Source: Streptococcus pseudopneumoniae
GTDB lineage: Bacteria; Bacillota; Bacilli; Lactobacillales; Streptococcaceae
NCBI RefSeq assembly: GCF_001072375.1
Contig: NZ_JVKV01000081.1
Coordinates: 1-54,759 of the forward strand
Reading direction: 5' to 3'
DNA: 54,759 nucleotides
Shown: positions 17,115-25,681 of the stretch, piece after piece
How the letters are laid out: each line of letters starts with the position of its first letter
How positions within the stretch are numbered: position 1 is the stretch's first letter
Made by a program: the position numbers and the translations under genes
The notes under the pieces: generated by a model
Databases searched by the model: none
What the model saw: the letters and a program-made list of their open reading frames with translations, nothing else
What the model was told of the DNA's origin: nothing

Positions 17115-18961
17115 TTTATTAACTCCTTTATTATTTCTTCGTAATCATGCAACACGTCATCCCCATATTGCTCGCATAAAGCTTGCAACATTTCAGTTAA
17201 ACAAGGTTTTATTTGTTCTTCTAAAATACTCCGAATTTTACCTTTTTCTAAATCAGTTCGAACTCTAGAGTATTGTTTGTTCAAACGATTGAATTCTCCT
17301 ACTAATAACAATAAAGTAGATTTAGTTTGTAGTTCATAATGACAACCAATGCAATGTTGTCTATCGTCATATGGACAAATCTTTCCAAGTGCAGACAAAA
17401 GACACATGCTTTCACCTTGTTTTGAGAAGGCTTCACCGTTTCCTATACGATGACAAATAGTAAGAAGTTGATTAGGCTCTGCTTCTTCTTCTACCAAAAT
17501 CTTTAATGCCTTTTGCGATTTCACTTCTGCCTGAATACTTAAAGCCAATGTTTTTTCGATCTCATTTGGTGTCAAATCTAACTGTTTAATCATCTGAGTT
17601 TGTTGACTAGGACTTAATTCTTTATACTTTCCTCTAGTAACAATCGTCAGGAGCATTGATGGAATCATAGATAAAACACCTCGTTCAAATAGTTCTCTCG
17701 CAACCATTTCTGGTTTAAGCTGACTTAGTTGGGCATCTTTTAGGTACGTTGTTGTGGTTTGAGCAAATTCATCGAATGAACCTTTATGGCTACGGGCTAA
17801 TGCAGCTAAAAAATAGCCTTTAATATTTAACTCAGATTTTTCTTGCAAAACATCATCTGCTAACATGGCAACAGTTTGAAGATAGGATTTATTTGCAGAT
17901 CTAGAACTAAAATTCCTTTCAAGAAATAAGTCTCCAATTTCTTTCCCCATATATCGGCTAATTCGTTTATATTCTTTTATTTGTCGAATTAAAGGTTCAT
18001 TATTATTATCTTTATTCAACTGATAATGAGCTTCACAGATAGCCAACAACGTTCCAATCAATACCTGACAGCTCTCAGGGACCTGAAATTTAATCTGACT
18101 AATATTTTTAGTTCCCTTTGTTTTGTTTGGAGTAATATTTAAATAAGTTAAACGAGTTGTAATACTTAAAAGAGTTCTTCTTGCCTCACTGCTACTCCAA
18201 TCCCCACTTCTAACTGATTTTAGAACTTCTTTCGGTGTTCTAGGAAGTTGTGGATGCCCAAGTTGTTCTAAATCTGTTCCACGTAGCGCACATATAAAAT
18301 GAAGTGCTAGAAATAGCCATGTATCTGCGTAGTCTTTTGAGATTGCTGCTTTGTAAAGCATATCTTCTTTTCTAATGTAATCGTCATTAAAAAGAAAATA
18401 CAGTAATTCTAAATATTCGTCTAACTCGTAAGCGTTAGTCTCCTGTTCTAATGTGTATCGAGGTGTAAATTCATATCTTTTGTGATAGTTACATCTCGTT
18501 TTATTCATTAACCACTTTAAAAAATCAATAAAAACTTCGCCTTTTTGCTTTTCAAGCGCATATACTGCTTCTTCAACCAACAATTCAATCTCATTATCAT
18601 TACAGAGAAATAAATCTCTTTTTAAATAATAAGCAAGAAAATCTTGAACATAAAACATGCTTTCTTTGGATAAGTTGCTATCTTCTGAGTATTGCTGAAA
18701 ATATTTGTAAGTTAATGGGAATTTTTGTTTAAATATAGGCTGAATTCCTGCTAAACCAGTTGGTCCAAGAAGATAATTGGTTATTTTTTCTATTAATAAT
18801 TGAGCATCTTTATCTGAGATAGAATAGTTATCCAAATCAATTTCTATGTTAAACCAATTGTTATCAACTAAAAACTTACTAATTTTGCCTTTATACTGTA
18901 TATCGTTTTTTCCGAGTTCACTTAACAGATTTTCGATCAAAGATTTAATTGAATAAGTCAT
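17111..18961 (-). CDS. Recombinase-like protein, second member of the trio
   Basis: A 616-aa protein with weaker tyrosine-recombinase features. An Arg lies in CALRGTDLEQL (about residue 226), and a later HKGSFDEF...TTTTYLKDA segment (about 393-410) could hold the nucleophile Tyr, but a clear HxxR box is absent. The C-terminal CPYDDRQHCIGCHYE cluster is a probable zinc knuckle like that of TnpB proteins. It may be a structural or degenerate partner of the two neighbours. RBS AAAGG precedes ATG 18961; only 3 nt separate it from the upstream recombinase gene. Confidence 0.75.
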   Translation of the reverse strand: MTYSIKSLIENLLSELGKNDIQYKGKISKFLVDNNWFNIEIDLDNYSISDKDAQLLIEKITNYLLGPTGLAGIQPIFKQKFPLTYKYFQQYSEDSNLSKESMFYVQDFLAYYLKRDLFLCNDNEIELLVEEAVYALEKQKGEVFIDFLKWLMNKTRCNYHKRYEFTPRYTLEQETNAYELDEYLELLYFLFNDDYIRKEDMLYKAAISKDYADTWLFLALHFICALRGTDLEQLGHPQLPRTPKEVLKSVRSGDWSSSEARRTLLSITTRLTYLNITPNKTKGTKNISQIKFQVPESCQVLIGTLLAICEAHYQLNKDNNNEPLIRQIKEYKRISRYMGKEIGDLFLERNFSSRSANKSYLQTVAMLADDVLQEKSELNIKGYFLAALARSHKGSFDEFAQTTTTYLKDAQLSQLKPEMVARELFERGVLSMIPSMLLTIVTRGKYKELSPSQQTQMIKQLDLTPNEIEKTLALSIQAEVKSQKALKILVEEEAEPNQLLTICHRIGNGEAFSKQGESMCLLSALGKICPYDDRQHCIGCHYELQTKSTLLLLVGEFNRLNKQYSRVRTDLEKGKIRSILEEQIKPCLTEMLQALCEQYGDDVLHDYEEIIKELIN

Positions 18962-18964
18962 ACA

Positions 18965-20233
18965 TTACCTTTCTAATTTATCACCAAAAAGTTCATTTGC
19001 TCGCCAATTCATATAATCAAAAACACCATTATTAACTTGACCATATTGTTTTGCGATTTCACCTTTATTTTGTAGATAAACCCAAGCACTCTCAGGCGAT
19101 TTGTCACCCCTTGCAGATATGAGTTCACTGATCTCAGAAACTCCTGATAAGACTAACTGTGTGGTGTACCAATGTCTGAAAATATGTGGGGAAATATTAT
19201 GTTCCTGTAAAAGTTGACCGAAGAAAACAACCTCTGCATCATCGGACTTTAAAAAGATTGGGATCATCTCTTCACGAATAATCTTACGAAAACGTTGATA
19301 GTATACATTGTATGACAATGCTTTTCCTCGTCTGTTAAGATTTAATGGCCCATAGTCTTTCTCATACTTCTTACCTTCCAGATAAGTCATATAGTCATTA
19401 TAAGTGTCTAAAAAGACCTCCAGAAAGATATAAGGTACTGCTTGAAGTCTTTCCTTTTTAATCCGTCCAGTTGGCTTTAAATCGCTTCGGAGAGGTATTT
19501 CTTTTCGTAGATCGATCTCAATCTTAAATACTTGCCCATCACTTTGGTGAAACAAAATACCTGGCCCTAGAGGACTATCTTCACGTCTTACATTGCATGC
19601 TTCTGATGGTCTTAAGCCAACAAAGGCTCCCAAGGCCACAACCATGAGTAGATCTTTATGATAGTGTGCTATGTGAGAAAATAACATCTCAAAAGCACTA
19701 TTTGGCATATCACGAAAAATAGCTTTCTCAGTGTTGCTATCATTTACGTATATTTCAAAATTTGGTTCTTTACGCTTTATAACCCGTCCTCTACTATTCG
19801 TAAAAGTTGTCGTAGAATACAATTCTTCTGCTTTTAACTTAGCCTTTCCCTCTCGCTCACTTAAATAAAGAGTTAAGAAGTCAAGAACTGCATTTACGCA
19901 TTTTTCAACGGTGCTTTTCTTTCTTTTTTCTCTATCTCCTGGTAACTGAGATAATCCATAAAGCGTAAAAAATTCTCTAACCATTTCAAGTGTAAGTTGA
20001 TCTATACTTTTAAGTCCAGAAGTACCAAATATAAAATTTAGAAACTTAACAACGTAAGAAAAGCGTTTATTCCCATCATCTGAAATAGACTTGATTCTTG
20101 AAGTAGATTTAACATAACGATGAAAATCAGTAAATTGTAAGTTGCCGTCATCGTGCTTCAGAACGATAAATTGCTTTGTCACGATGTTGTTATCACCTAA
20201 AACTAGTGAATGTTTATATACAACAAATCTCAT
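18965..20233 (-). CDS. Tyrosine recombinase, TnpA-like
   Basis: A 422-aa integrase with an N-terminal core-binding region, the first Arg in GLRPSEACN, H350-x-x-R353 in HIFRHW and nucleophile Y386 in AWVYLQ. The usual LGH box is replaced by ARGDKSPES. It is first in the five-gene element; AAGGAG lies 7 nt before ATG 20233, and a leader region with a small ORF and inverted repeats precedes it. It is the likeliest gene to choose the target site. Confidence 0.85.
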   Translation of the reverse strand: MRFVVYKHSLVLGDNNIVTKQFIVLKHDDGNLQFTDFHRYVKSTSRIKSISDDGNKRFSYVVKFLNFIFGTSGLKSIDQLTLEMVREFFTLYGLSQLPGDREKRKKSTVEKCVNAVLDFLTLYLSEREGKAKLKAEELYSTTTFTNSRGRVIKRKEPNFEIYVNDSNTEKAIFRDMPNSAFEMLFSHIAHYHKDLLMVVALGAFVGLRPSEACNVRREDSPLGPGILFHQSDGQVFKIEIDLRKEIPLRSDLKPTGRIKKERLQAVPYIFLEVFLDTYNDYMTYLEGKKYEKDYGPLNLNRRGKALSYNVYYQRFRKIIREEMIPIFLKSDDAEVVFFGQLLQEHNISPHIFRHWYTTQLVLSGVSEISELISARGDKSPESAWVYLQNKGEIAKQYGQVNNGVFDYMNWRANELFGDKLER

Positions 20234-20330
20234 GTTATCTCCTTGTTTAATATGACTGAAGGTTCTGACTGGGTTTTAGGATGTCAATACACAAAAAAAC
20301 GATCAAATCAGTACCATTTTCCTTTGTGCT

Positions 20331-20462
20331 CTAAACTGCATAAAGGGAATATCGATGAGTACTTTCATTGATCGTTATTATTATTTGAATTAATTCAATA
20401 ACAAAAGTAACTTCATCTAAGTAATAAGAGCAATTAATTAGCTCAGCAACAACGATAACCAC
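20331..20462 (-). CDS. Possible 43-aa leader ORF upstream of the recombinase operon
   Basis: GTG 20462 has AAGGAG 5 nt upstream and opens 43 codons to TAG 20331. The product starts VIVVAELINCSYYLDEV, is hydrophobic in the middle and ends with THRYSLYAV. The frame is also open upstream without a start codon. DNA at its two ends is similar (20329-20357 versus 20471-20499), suggesting an internal duplication. It may be a translated leader controlling the recombinase genes, or a gene remnant. Confidence 0.35.
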   Translation of the reverse strand: MVIVVAELINCSYYLDEVTFVIELIQIIITINESTHRYSLYAV

Positions 20463-20551
20463 AGCAACTCCTTCTAAACAATGAAAGGAATATCCGCCGT
20501 GGCTATCTATTTACTTTTTTTCTTTTACTTTTGTAAGTTACTTTTGTTATT
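20397..20551. repeat. 17-bp perfect inverted repeat upstream of the recombinases
   Basis: AATAACAAAAGTAACTT (20397-20413) is exactly repeated in inverse at 20535-20551. One arm lies inside the possible leader ORF and the other outside it. It could be a recombinase-binding site, the element end, or a long-range RNA stem. Confidence 0.55.
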
Positions 20552-20616
20552 TTTACTTTTTCTGTATTATATCATATTTTGATTAAATTGTCATCTGAGA
20601 TAGTGATTTTAAAAAA

Positions 20617-20693
20617 ACTGGAAATTTTTTTAATTGTATATTTTGACAATAAAAAACATTTTTATATCAATTTAATGATTTTAGAGCGTTTTT
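20617..20693. repeat. Left copy of an ~80-bp direct repeat bracketing the accessory block
   Basis: This stretch, including TTTTGACAATAAAAA and ATATCAATTTAATGA, matches 34983-35063 in the same orientation with scattered mismatches. The two copies enclose about 14.3 kb of accessory DNA. Confidence 0.55.
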
Positions 20694-20702
20694 AGCTTAT
20701 TT

Positions 20703-20918
20703 GATTTTAAAGTTGTCGTCTATTCCTCAGGATTACTTGAAGAACAGGAAAAATTCGACAACAAAGTAGTCGATCTATTCAGTTATAAAACCTATGAAGG
20801 TCTTTCTGCTGGAACTGGCCACTCCTACTTTGGAGATGTAGATTATACTCTTACTTATTCAACTGAGAATATCCCTCATGATTTCTCCTCATGTGCTGAG
20901 AGCTTTCTTCTATACTAA
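20703..20918 (+). pseudogene. 3' fragment of an unidentified gene
   Basis: An open frame without a start codon reads VVVYSSGLLEEQEKFDNKVV and ends SCAESFLLY before TAA 20916-20918. It looks like a truncated coding sequence at the left end of the MEGA-like segment. I cannot name the family. Confidence 0.45.
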
Positions 20919-20937
20919 TAGACGAAAGGGTGTGAAA

Positions 20938-21379
20938 ATGATTTTTAAATGATACTGTGGAACGGAACAGTAGCCCTAGTATTGACTACTGTCGTTTCTA
21001 TTCATATTGGCTATTCTAGGACTGAGATGAAAAAATCTATAAATGCTCAGAATAAAATTGAACCCGCAAATCTCCCCAAAACAATGGTGAGTCATGTACT
21101 TGTATTATTCCGAAAAAATACACCTCTGGTGCAGTGAGACAAATTGGTGTATCTTATAGTGGCTTCGTAGATGAAAGCTATACTCTACTATCACTCTTTG
21201 ATGATGTAGAACAAATTGAAAAAGATAATAGACTTCAGACAGCTATTGATGTTGTCAGAGAACAGTTTGGTTTTTTAGCCATACAAAAAGGAACCGTCCT
21301 AACTGAAGGTTCCAGAAATATTGAACGCAGTAAACTTATCGGTGGTCATTCCGCGGGTGGATTGGAGGGATTAAAATGA
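20938..21379 (+). pseudogene. Decayed UmuC-type Y-family polymerase
   Basis: A possible ATG 20938 (GAAAGGG upstream) hits a stop after four codons. The C-terminal little-finger region of a Gram-positive UmuC is then recognisable: SIHIGYSRTEMKKS, IEPANLPKTM, RQIGVSYSGFVDESYTLLSL and RSKLIGGHSAGGLEGLK. A 1-nt loss in an A-run near 21113-21118 (TTCCGAAAAAATACACC) shifts the frame between RKK and YTSGAV. The catalytic palm is absent, so polymerase activity is lost. Confidence 0.8.
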
Positions 21380-21711
21380 AACAAGAAAAAAATACAGTAC
21401 AATTTTCAGAAATCCGTAGCAAAGGATGTAATGATATTGAAATGCTTGAAAGATTTTTACATGGAATCGTTGAAACAGCAACTTCAAAACTTCGTCAGAG
21501 AAAACTCAAAACAACTGAAATATCGATACGACTAGTACATGCTAAATCTGAAAACCGATTACCATTGGAATTTACATTTAGCATTAAGCCAACAAGCTCA
21601 TCTGTGATAATCTATACTGAGGTAATCAATCGCTTTAAAGAATGTTACACAGGTGGGGGAATTCAAGGTTTTACGATTCAATTTGATAAAAATACCCTTG
21701 CCTCTGCATAG
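21376..21711 (+). CDS. Little-finger-like protein next to umuC
   Basis: A 111-aa protein whose start overlaps the UmuC stop as ATGA. Residues about 35-105 (KLRQRKLKTTEISIRL, IKPTSSSVIIYTEVINRF, CYTGGGIQGFTIQFD) run parallel to the UmuC little-finger segment just upstream (IEPAN, VLVLFRK, YTSGAVRQIGVSY). It therefore seems to be a free-standing relative of that domain. It could have modulated the polymerase; function unproven. Part of the MEGA SOS-like operon. Confidence 0.65.
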   Translation: MKQEKNTVQFSEIRSKGCNDIEMLERFLHGIVETATSKLRQRKLKTTEISIRLVHAKSENRLPLEFTFSIKPTSSSVIIYTEVINRFKECYTGGGIQGFTIQFDKNTLASA

Positions 21712-21723
21712 AAAGGATTTGAT

Positions 21724-22092
21724 ATGATTGACCGTTCATATTTACCATTTCAATCAGCAAGAGAGTACCAGGATACAAAGATGCAAAAATGGATGGGCTT
21801 TTTCCTATCTGAACATGCATCAGCACTCTCTGATGATACAAACAAAGTAACGTACATGTCTGACTTATCACTAGAGAAGAAATTATTACTCCTCAGTCAA
21901 GTATACGCCGGGCAGCTACGCACACGCATTCAAGTGATTGAAAAAAACAAGCGTGTTTCCTACACTGGAACAATACCAAGTCTGACCAAAGATTTCATTT
22001 TGATAAAAACTACAACAGGTCACATCAATTTGAAATTAAAAGACATTATTAGTATTGAACTTGTCGAGGAGGTGCTCTATGAATCAGCTTGA
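21724..22092 (+). CDS. YolD-like protein
   Basis: A 122-aa protein resembling YolD-like partners of UmuC-type polymerases: DRSYLPFQSAREYQ at the N-terminus, LSLEKKLLLLSQ in the middle, and a small C-terminal beta domain (YTGTIPSLTKDFILIKTTTG). AAAGGA lies 7 nt before ATG 21724. YolD proteins are thought to regulate translesion polymerases; here the polymerase gene is broken. Confidence 0.7.
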   Translation: MIDRSYLPFQSAREYQDTKMQKWMGFFLSEHASALSDDTNKVTYMSDLSLEKKLLLLSQVYAGQLRTRIQVIEKNKRVSYTGTIPSLTKDFILIKTTTGHINLKLKDIISIELVEEVLYESA

Positions 22093-22378
22093 GTTTCAGC
22101 GTAATCACCTACAAATGGACTATTATAGCGAGAGCTACCAAGATTTTGAACGTGACTTCTACCGCTACTCTAACATGAATATTCCATTGACCTTCCTAAC
22201 TGATGATATCCTAAAAACAATGGCGACTTCACGTAAGAATTACTTTGTCCTCAATAAGGAAAAGTCCAGAGATAACCGCGATCACTTCTTCATATTTGAA
22301 GTAAGTACCGTAGATGAGAATCCGCTAATCTATCATTATACATATAAGAAAACTACAATATATTTAGCAGAAAAATAG
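22079..22378 (+). CDS. DUF5960-like hypothetical protein
   Basis: A 99-aa protein (YYSESYQDFERDFYRYSNMN, then IPLTFLTDDILKTMA) similar in look to streptococcal DUF5960 proteins encoded beside umuC/yolD. ATG 22079 is preceded by GAGGAGGTG and overlaps the YolD gene by 14 nt, so translation is coupled. It is the last ORF of the plus-strand MEGA operon. Function unknown. Confidence 0.65.
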   Translation: MNQLEFQRNHLQMDYYSESYQDFERDFYRYSNMNIPLTFLTDDILKTMATSRKNYFVLNKEKSRDNRDHFFIFEVSTVDENPLIYHYTYKKTTIYLAEK

Positions 22379-22407
22379 GAGCAGTTCAATTGACTGTTCC
22401 TATTTTT
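22377..22407 (+). terminator. Terminator of the MEGA plus-strand operon
   Basis: AGGAGCAGT pairs with ACTGTTCCT (one G-T pair) over a 7-nt loop, then ATTTTTA. It overlaps the stop codon of the last ORF. Confidence 0.75.
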
Positions 22408-22495
22408 AATATTCATAAAATCTAAAGTCTTTATACTCTTTAACAATGGAGTCGCCAACCAGAACAGACTATACTGACCAGCGACTACCTTAAAT

Positions 22496-23959
22496 TTAAT
22501 GTTTCAGATTTATTTTCTTATCTCTAATTTCATAAACTACATCTGCTACATTTTCGAGTAATCGTTTATCGTGGGTGATAAACACGATAGTTCCGGTGTA
22601 CTCCTTCATTAGTATTTCCAAAGCCTCTAAACTTGGTATGTCAAGGAAGTTACTGGGTTCATCCATTATTAGGATGTTATATCTACCCATGAGCATTTTA
22701 GCAAGCAACAATTTTATAATTTCTCCACCGCTTAAAACAGATAAACTTTTTCCAATATCGTTCTGTTTGAACCCCATAGATGCTAGCACTGAACGAATTT
22801 CTGATATATTGTAGTCACAATCCTTCTGCATAAACTCCATAACATTCTGATTACTGTTGTACTTGTAACCATTCTGTGCAAAGTAACCTATTTTTGCCTT
22901 AGGCGAAATAGAAATTCCTTCTTCATGGTTTAAGATCATTTGGATTAAAATTGTTTTTCCGATTCCATTACCACCAGTTAACGCCACTTTTGCTCCTAAC
23001 GGAATTTGAAAAGATGCATTTTCAAACAGAGCCTTATCCCCAAATACTTTATTAATTTCTGCACCGACTATAGGGTATGGATTATGGAGCTCCAATGCTT
23101 TACTTTGCCTGAAACGAATTCTGCGAATGCCTTCCGGAGCTTCTACTTTTCCTAAGGCCGCAATCCTGTGCTCTAGGGTTTTAGCAGCATTATACATCTT
23201 TTTTTCCTTACTTCCTATTGATTTTTGATGAGCTAAACGCCCTCCGTCTTCAGTACTTTTTTTCTTTGAAGAACCTTTTGCCTTCTGTTCTATTTTACGA
23301 GCCTGTTTTCGCTTTTCCTCCGCAGCCCTTTCCAATCGGGCACGTTCCGCAATAAATTGTTCGTATTCTGCAGCTTGGCTCTTACGTTCTTCCTCTTTCT
23401 GACGAAGATAATCAGAATAGTTTCCCCAATACTCAGTGATTTTGCCATCTTTCAGTTCCCATATTTTATCTACTATTTCATCAAGAAAATAGCGGTCATG
23501 GCTAATAACTAACAGTGCACCTGTAAAATATTTTAGCTGTCCTATTAGAAAATCAATTCCTTCACGGTCTAAATGGCTCGTAGGTTCATCCGCTAAAATA
23601 CCATGAACCTGTGCCGATAAGGCCTGTGCTATTTTAAGCCTTGTTTCTTCACCACCGCTCATAGTCTGTATATTTAATTGCTCAACACCTAGCTTGCCTA
23701 CAAGTGCAAAATCTTTTTCCTCCTGCAGAGTTACTTCGTCCAACTGGGGAATATAGGCAAGTTCACCCAGACGATTCATTTTACATCCTGGGGGAGTTAA
23801 TTCTCCTAAAAGTACCCTGAGTAAAGTGCTTTTTCCAGCACCATTTGCTCCTACTAAACCAATACGGTCATAATCATATACTTCTAATTCATTTATATCT
23901 AAAACATCGCGTCCTTTGAATTCCACACGAATGTCTTTTGCTTTTAATATTAATTCCAT
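22496..23959 (-). CDS. msr(D): ABC-F ribosomal protection protein Msr(D)/Mel
   Basis: A 487-aa ABC-F protein with two ATPase domains and no membrane segments; it dislodges macrolides from the ribosome. First Walker [10 protein letters not shown] (about residues 37-45), signature MSGGEE, Walker [13 protein letters not shown] charged linker lies at about 185-270. Second Walker A GGNGIGKT, signature LSGGE, Walker [13 protein letters not shown]. The residue after the second Walker A is Ile, where I would expect Thr. RBS GGAGGAAA precedes the start, and a short leader peptide controls it. Confidence 0.95.
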   Translation of the reverse strand: MELILKAKDIRVEFKGRDVLDINELEVYDYDRIGLVGANGAGKSTLLRVLLGELTPPGCKMNRLGELAYIPQLDEVTLQEEKDFALVGKLGVEQLNIQTMSGGEETRLKIAQALSAQVHGILADEPTSHLDREGIDFLIGQLKYFTGALLVISHDRYFLDEIVDKIWELKDGKITEYWGNYSDYLRQKEEERKSQAAEYEQFIAERARLERAAEEKRKQARKIEQKAKGSSKKKSTEDGGRLAHQKSIGSKEKKMYNAAKTLEHRIAALGKVEAPEGIRRIRFRQSKALELHNPYPIVGAEINKVFGDKALFENASFQIPLGAKVALTGGNGIGKTILIQMILNHEEGISISPKAKIGYFAQNGYKYNSNQNVMEFMQKDCDYNISEIRSVLASMGFKQNDIGKSLSVLSGGEIIKLLLAKMLMGRYNILIMDEPSNFLDIPSLEALEILMKEYTGTIVFITHDKRLLENVADVVYEIRDKKINLKH

Positions 23960-24037
23960 AACATTTCCTCCTGTCTATAATCGCATGCTTTCATTTGCTT
24001 GTATGCAGGGAAAACCCTGCGATTTTAGCAGGAAGAG

Positions 24038-24058
24038 TTACATGAAAATAAGATACAT
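24038..24058 (-). CDS. MsrDL leader peptide (MYLIFM)
   Basis: ATG 24058 opens six codons (MYLIFM) with GGAGG a few nt upstream. This is the leader known to arrest ribosomes on macrolide binding and so relieve attenuation of msr(D). A GCAGGG/CCCTGC hairpin follows at about 24005-24020 and could be the switch stem. Confidence 0.85.
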   Translation of the reverse strand: MYLIFM

Positions 24059-24078
24059 AAATATTCCTCCAATATTGT

Positions 24079-25296
24079 TTATTTTAAATCTAATTTTCTA
24101 ACCTCAGTTATCATTTGGCAAACTATAGCAATGCCAATAATTAAAATACCTGATAGTAAAAACCAATGATTTACACCGATTTTATCAGCAAAGAATCCAG
24201 AAAGAATTAACCCAATTGGCATAGCAAGTGACATGATACTTCCGATCAAAGAAAATACACGTCCTAAATATTCAGGCTTAATTTTCTCCTGAAAAAGAGC
24301 TGTTTGCACACCGCTATAAAATGGCACCGAAAGCCCCATTATTGCACAGCAAACTACGAATATTACAAATCCATTTGGAGGAAGTATTCCCGAAACGGCT
24401 AAACTGGTCCCCATTATAAAAAATGAACTTGTTATTAGTAATACATGCTTTTCGAAGCCCCCTAATCTTCCTAATAATAAGCCTCCTGCTAGCATCCCAA
24501 ATGCAAAGGAAATTTCCGTAATAGAAATATGCACAGGCGTTCCATTAAAGTGTTCCATGCTTATTAAAGGAAATAGTGCATTGATTGGCATATAAACAAA
24601 AGTATATAGTGTTCCTAAGAGTAATAAGGCAAACAATCCTTTGTTTTGTCTCAGAACCACAACTCCTTCTTTCATCTCCCTTATGAAATTTGGTTCTAAA
24701 CTTTGCACTTGATTACCCAGCTTAGGTATACGTACAATTGCTACCGTAATAGATGCAATCACAGCACCCAATACGTCGATGGCAATAATAGCATTTAAAT
24801 CCCAAACGGAGTATAAGAGTGCTGCAACTGCCGGACTAACAATATAGCTTATAGACTGCAAAGACTGACTATAGCCTGCGCATTTCGTTAGCTGTTCTTC
24901 TGGTACTAAAAGTGGTGTAACCGCATTGAGTGCTGGGGTATGAAAAGCTGTTCCAATGCTACGGATAAACAATACTATCATAATCATCCAGACAGGTAGC
25001 TCCATACAGAATGCAACAATAGCAAGCACTGCACCAGCTGCTGCGATAATTAAATCGGCACCAATCATTATCTTCTTCCTATCATGACGATCCACTAGCA
25101 CACCAATGGCAGGTCCCAAAATCGCATAGGGTAAAAAACCTACTAATGAAGCCATAGACAAGACCATCGCAGATCCTGTTTTTTCTGTAAGGTAAAAAAT
25201 AATCGCCATTTGCAGGATGGCACTAGTGATTAATGATACTGCTTGCCCTGCCCATATTGCATAAAATTTTCGTTTCCAATTGTTGTATTTTTCCAT
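24079..25296 (-). CDS. mef(E): Macrolide efflux MFS transporter, Mef(E)-like
   Basis: A 405-aa, 12-TM major facilitator that exports 14- and 15-membered macrolides with Msr(D). The MFS motif A-type loop GVLVDRHDRKKIM (about residues 66-78) lies between TM2 and TM3. From memory the second half matches Mef(E) more than Mef(A) (NQVQSLEPNFIREMKEGVV, MEHFNGTPVHIS), while the first half has several differences (FYAIWAGQ, PYAILGPAI, AVLAIVAFCMELPVWMIMIV). It may be a variant or mosaic allele. Confidence 0.93.
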   Translation of the reverse strand: MEKYNNWKRKFYAIWAGQAVSLITSAILQMAIIFYLTEKTGSAMVLSMASLVGFLPYAILGPAIGVLVDRHDRKKIMIGADLIIAAAGAVLAIVAFCMELPVWMIMIVLFIRSIGTAFHTPALNAVTPLLVPEEQLTKCAGYSQSLQSISYIVSPAVAALLYSVWDLNAIIAIDVLGAVIASITVAIVRIPKLGNQVQSLEPNFIREMKEGVVVLRQNKGLFALLLLGTLYTFVYMPINALFPLISMEHFNGTPVHISITEISFAFGMLAGGLLLGRLGGFEKHVLLITSSFFIMGTSLAVSGILPPNGFVIFVVCCAIMGLSVPFYSGVQTALFQEKIKPEYLGRVFSLIGSIMSLAMPIGLILSGFFADKIGVNHWFLLSGILIIGIAIVCQMITEVRKLDLK

Positions 25297-25357
25297 TTAT
25301 ATTATCTCCTGCATATTATTTTGCTTGAATTTCTATTTTGAATAGCATTCTAGGCAA

Positions 25358-25402
25358 TAAAAAATGCAGGCCAAACCCCACAATGTGGCTTTTGGTCTGC
25401 AT
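25358..25402 (-). terminator. Attenuator/terminator in the mef leader
   Basis: On the minus strand a long stem (GCAGACCAAAAGCCACA with TGTGGGGTTTGGCCTGC) is followed by ATTTTTTATT. It lies between the mef leader peptide and mef, which fits transcriptional attenuation induced by macrolides. Confidence 0.8.
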
Positions 25403-25563
25403 ACATACAATTTGGAAACATTCATATTAAAGACATAGTTAAATAAAGGTATAGTTAAATAACCAATATCCTCACCGTAACTAATGAATGCTCAATATCG
25501 TATAAATAAGCACAACAAAAAAGCCTATCATCGGGTATAGATTCTGCTTTTTTTATTGCCAGC

Positions 25564-25590
25564 TTATCTTAAACGCATTGAGGCTGTCAT
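25564..25590 (-). CDS. mef leader peptide (MTASMRLR)
   Basis: ATG 25590 opens eight codons, MTASMRLR, with GGAGG about 10 nt upstream. This is the leader peptide of inducible mef(E)/mel; ribosome stalling on it disrupts the attenuator at 25358-25402. Confidence 0.88.
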   Translation of the reverse strand: MTASMRLR

Positions 25591-25630
25591 AGTTTCGGTT
25601 CCTCCTACATCTTTGTTTATATCAATTTAT

Positions 25631-25659
25631 AGTATAACACAACAAGATGATATGTTCAA
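25631..25659 (-). promoter_or_regulatory. Promoter of the mef-msr(D) operon
   Basis: On the minus strand TTGAAC (25659-25654), a 17-nt spacer and TATACT (25636-25631), extended by TG at -14. It precedes the MTASMRLR leader. Confidence 0.75.
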
Positions 25660-25681
25660 TATAAAAGTTATGGAATGAGAC

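Larger units (their letters stand above)
12740..20580 (-). mobile_element. Tn554/RIT-like element with three tyrosine-recombinase genes
   Basis: Five overlapping or nearly abutting minus-strand genes (20233 down to 12882) form one unit: a 422-aa recombinase, a 616-aa recombinase-like protein, a 556-aa recombinase, a 237-aa coiled-coil TnpC-like protein and a 619-aa zinc-ribbon protein. The set resembles the tnpA-tnpB-tnpC plan of Tn554 and the recombinase-in-trio (RIT) plan. It starts within about 100 nt of dif. The ends are not resolved; motifs resembling GAAAACTnnAAAT lie at 12753, 12799 and 20616. No relaxase or conjugation gene is present. Confidence 0.65.

Noticed and set aside
20949..21137. 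ORF starting MILWNGTVAL as an independent gene
   Set aside because: Its C-terminal part is the UmuC little-finger sequence in frame; it is the piece before the frameshift, so it is treated within the umuC pseudogene.
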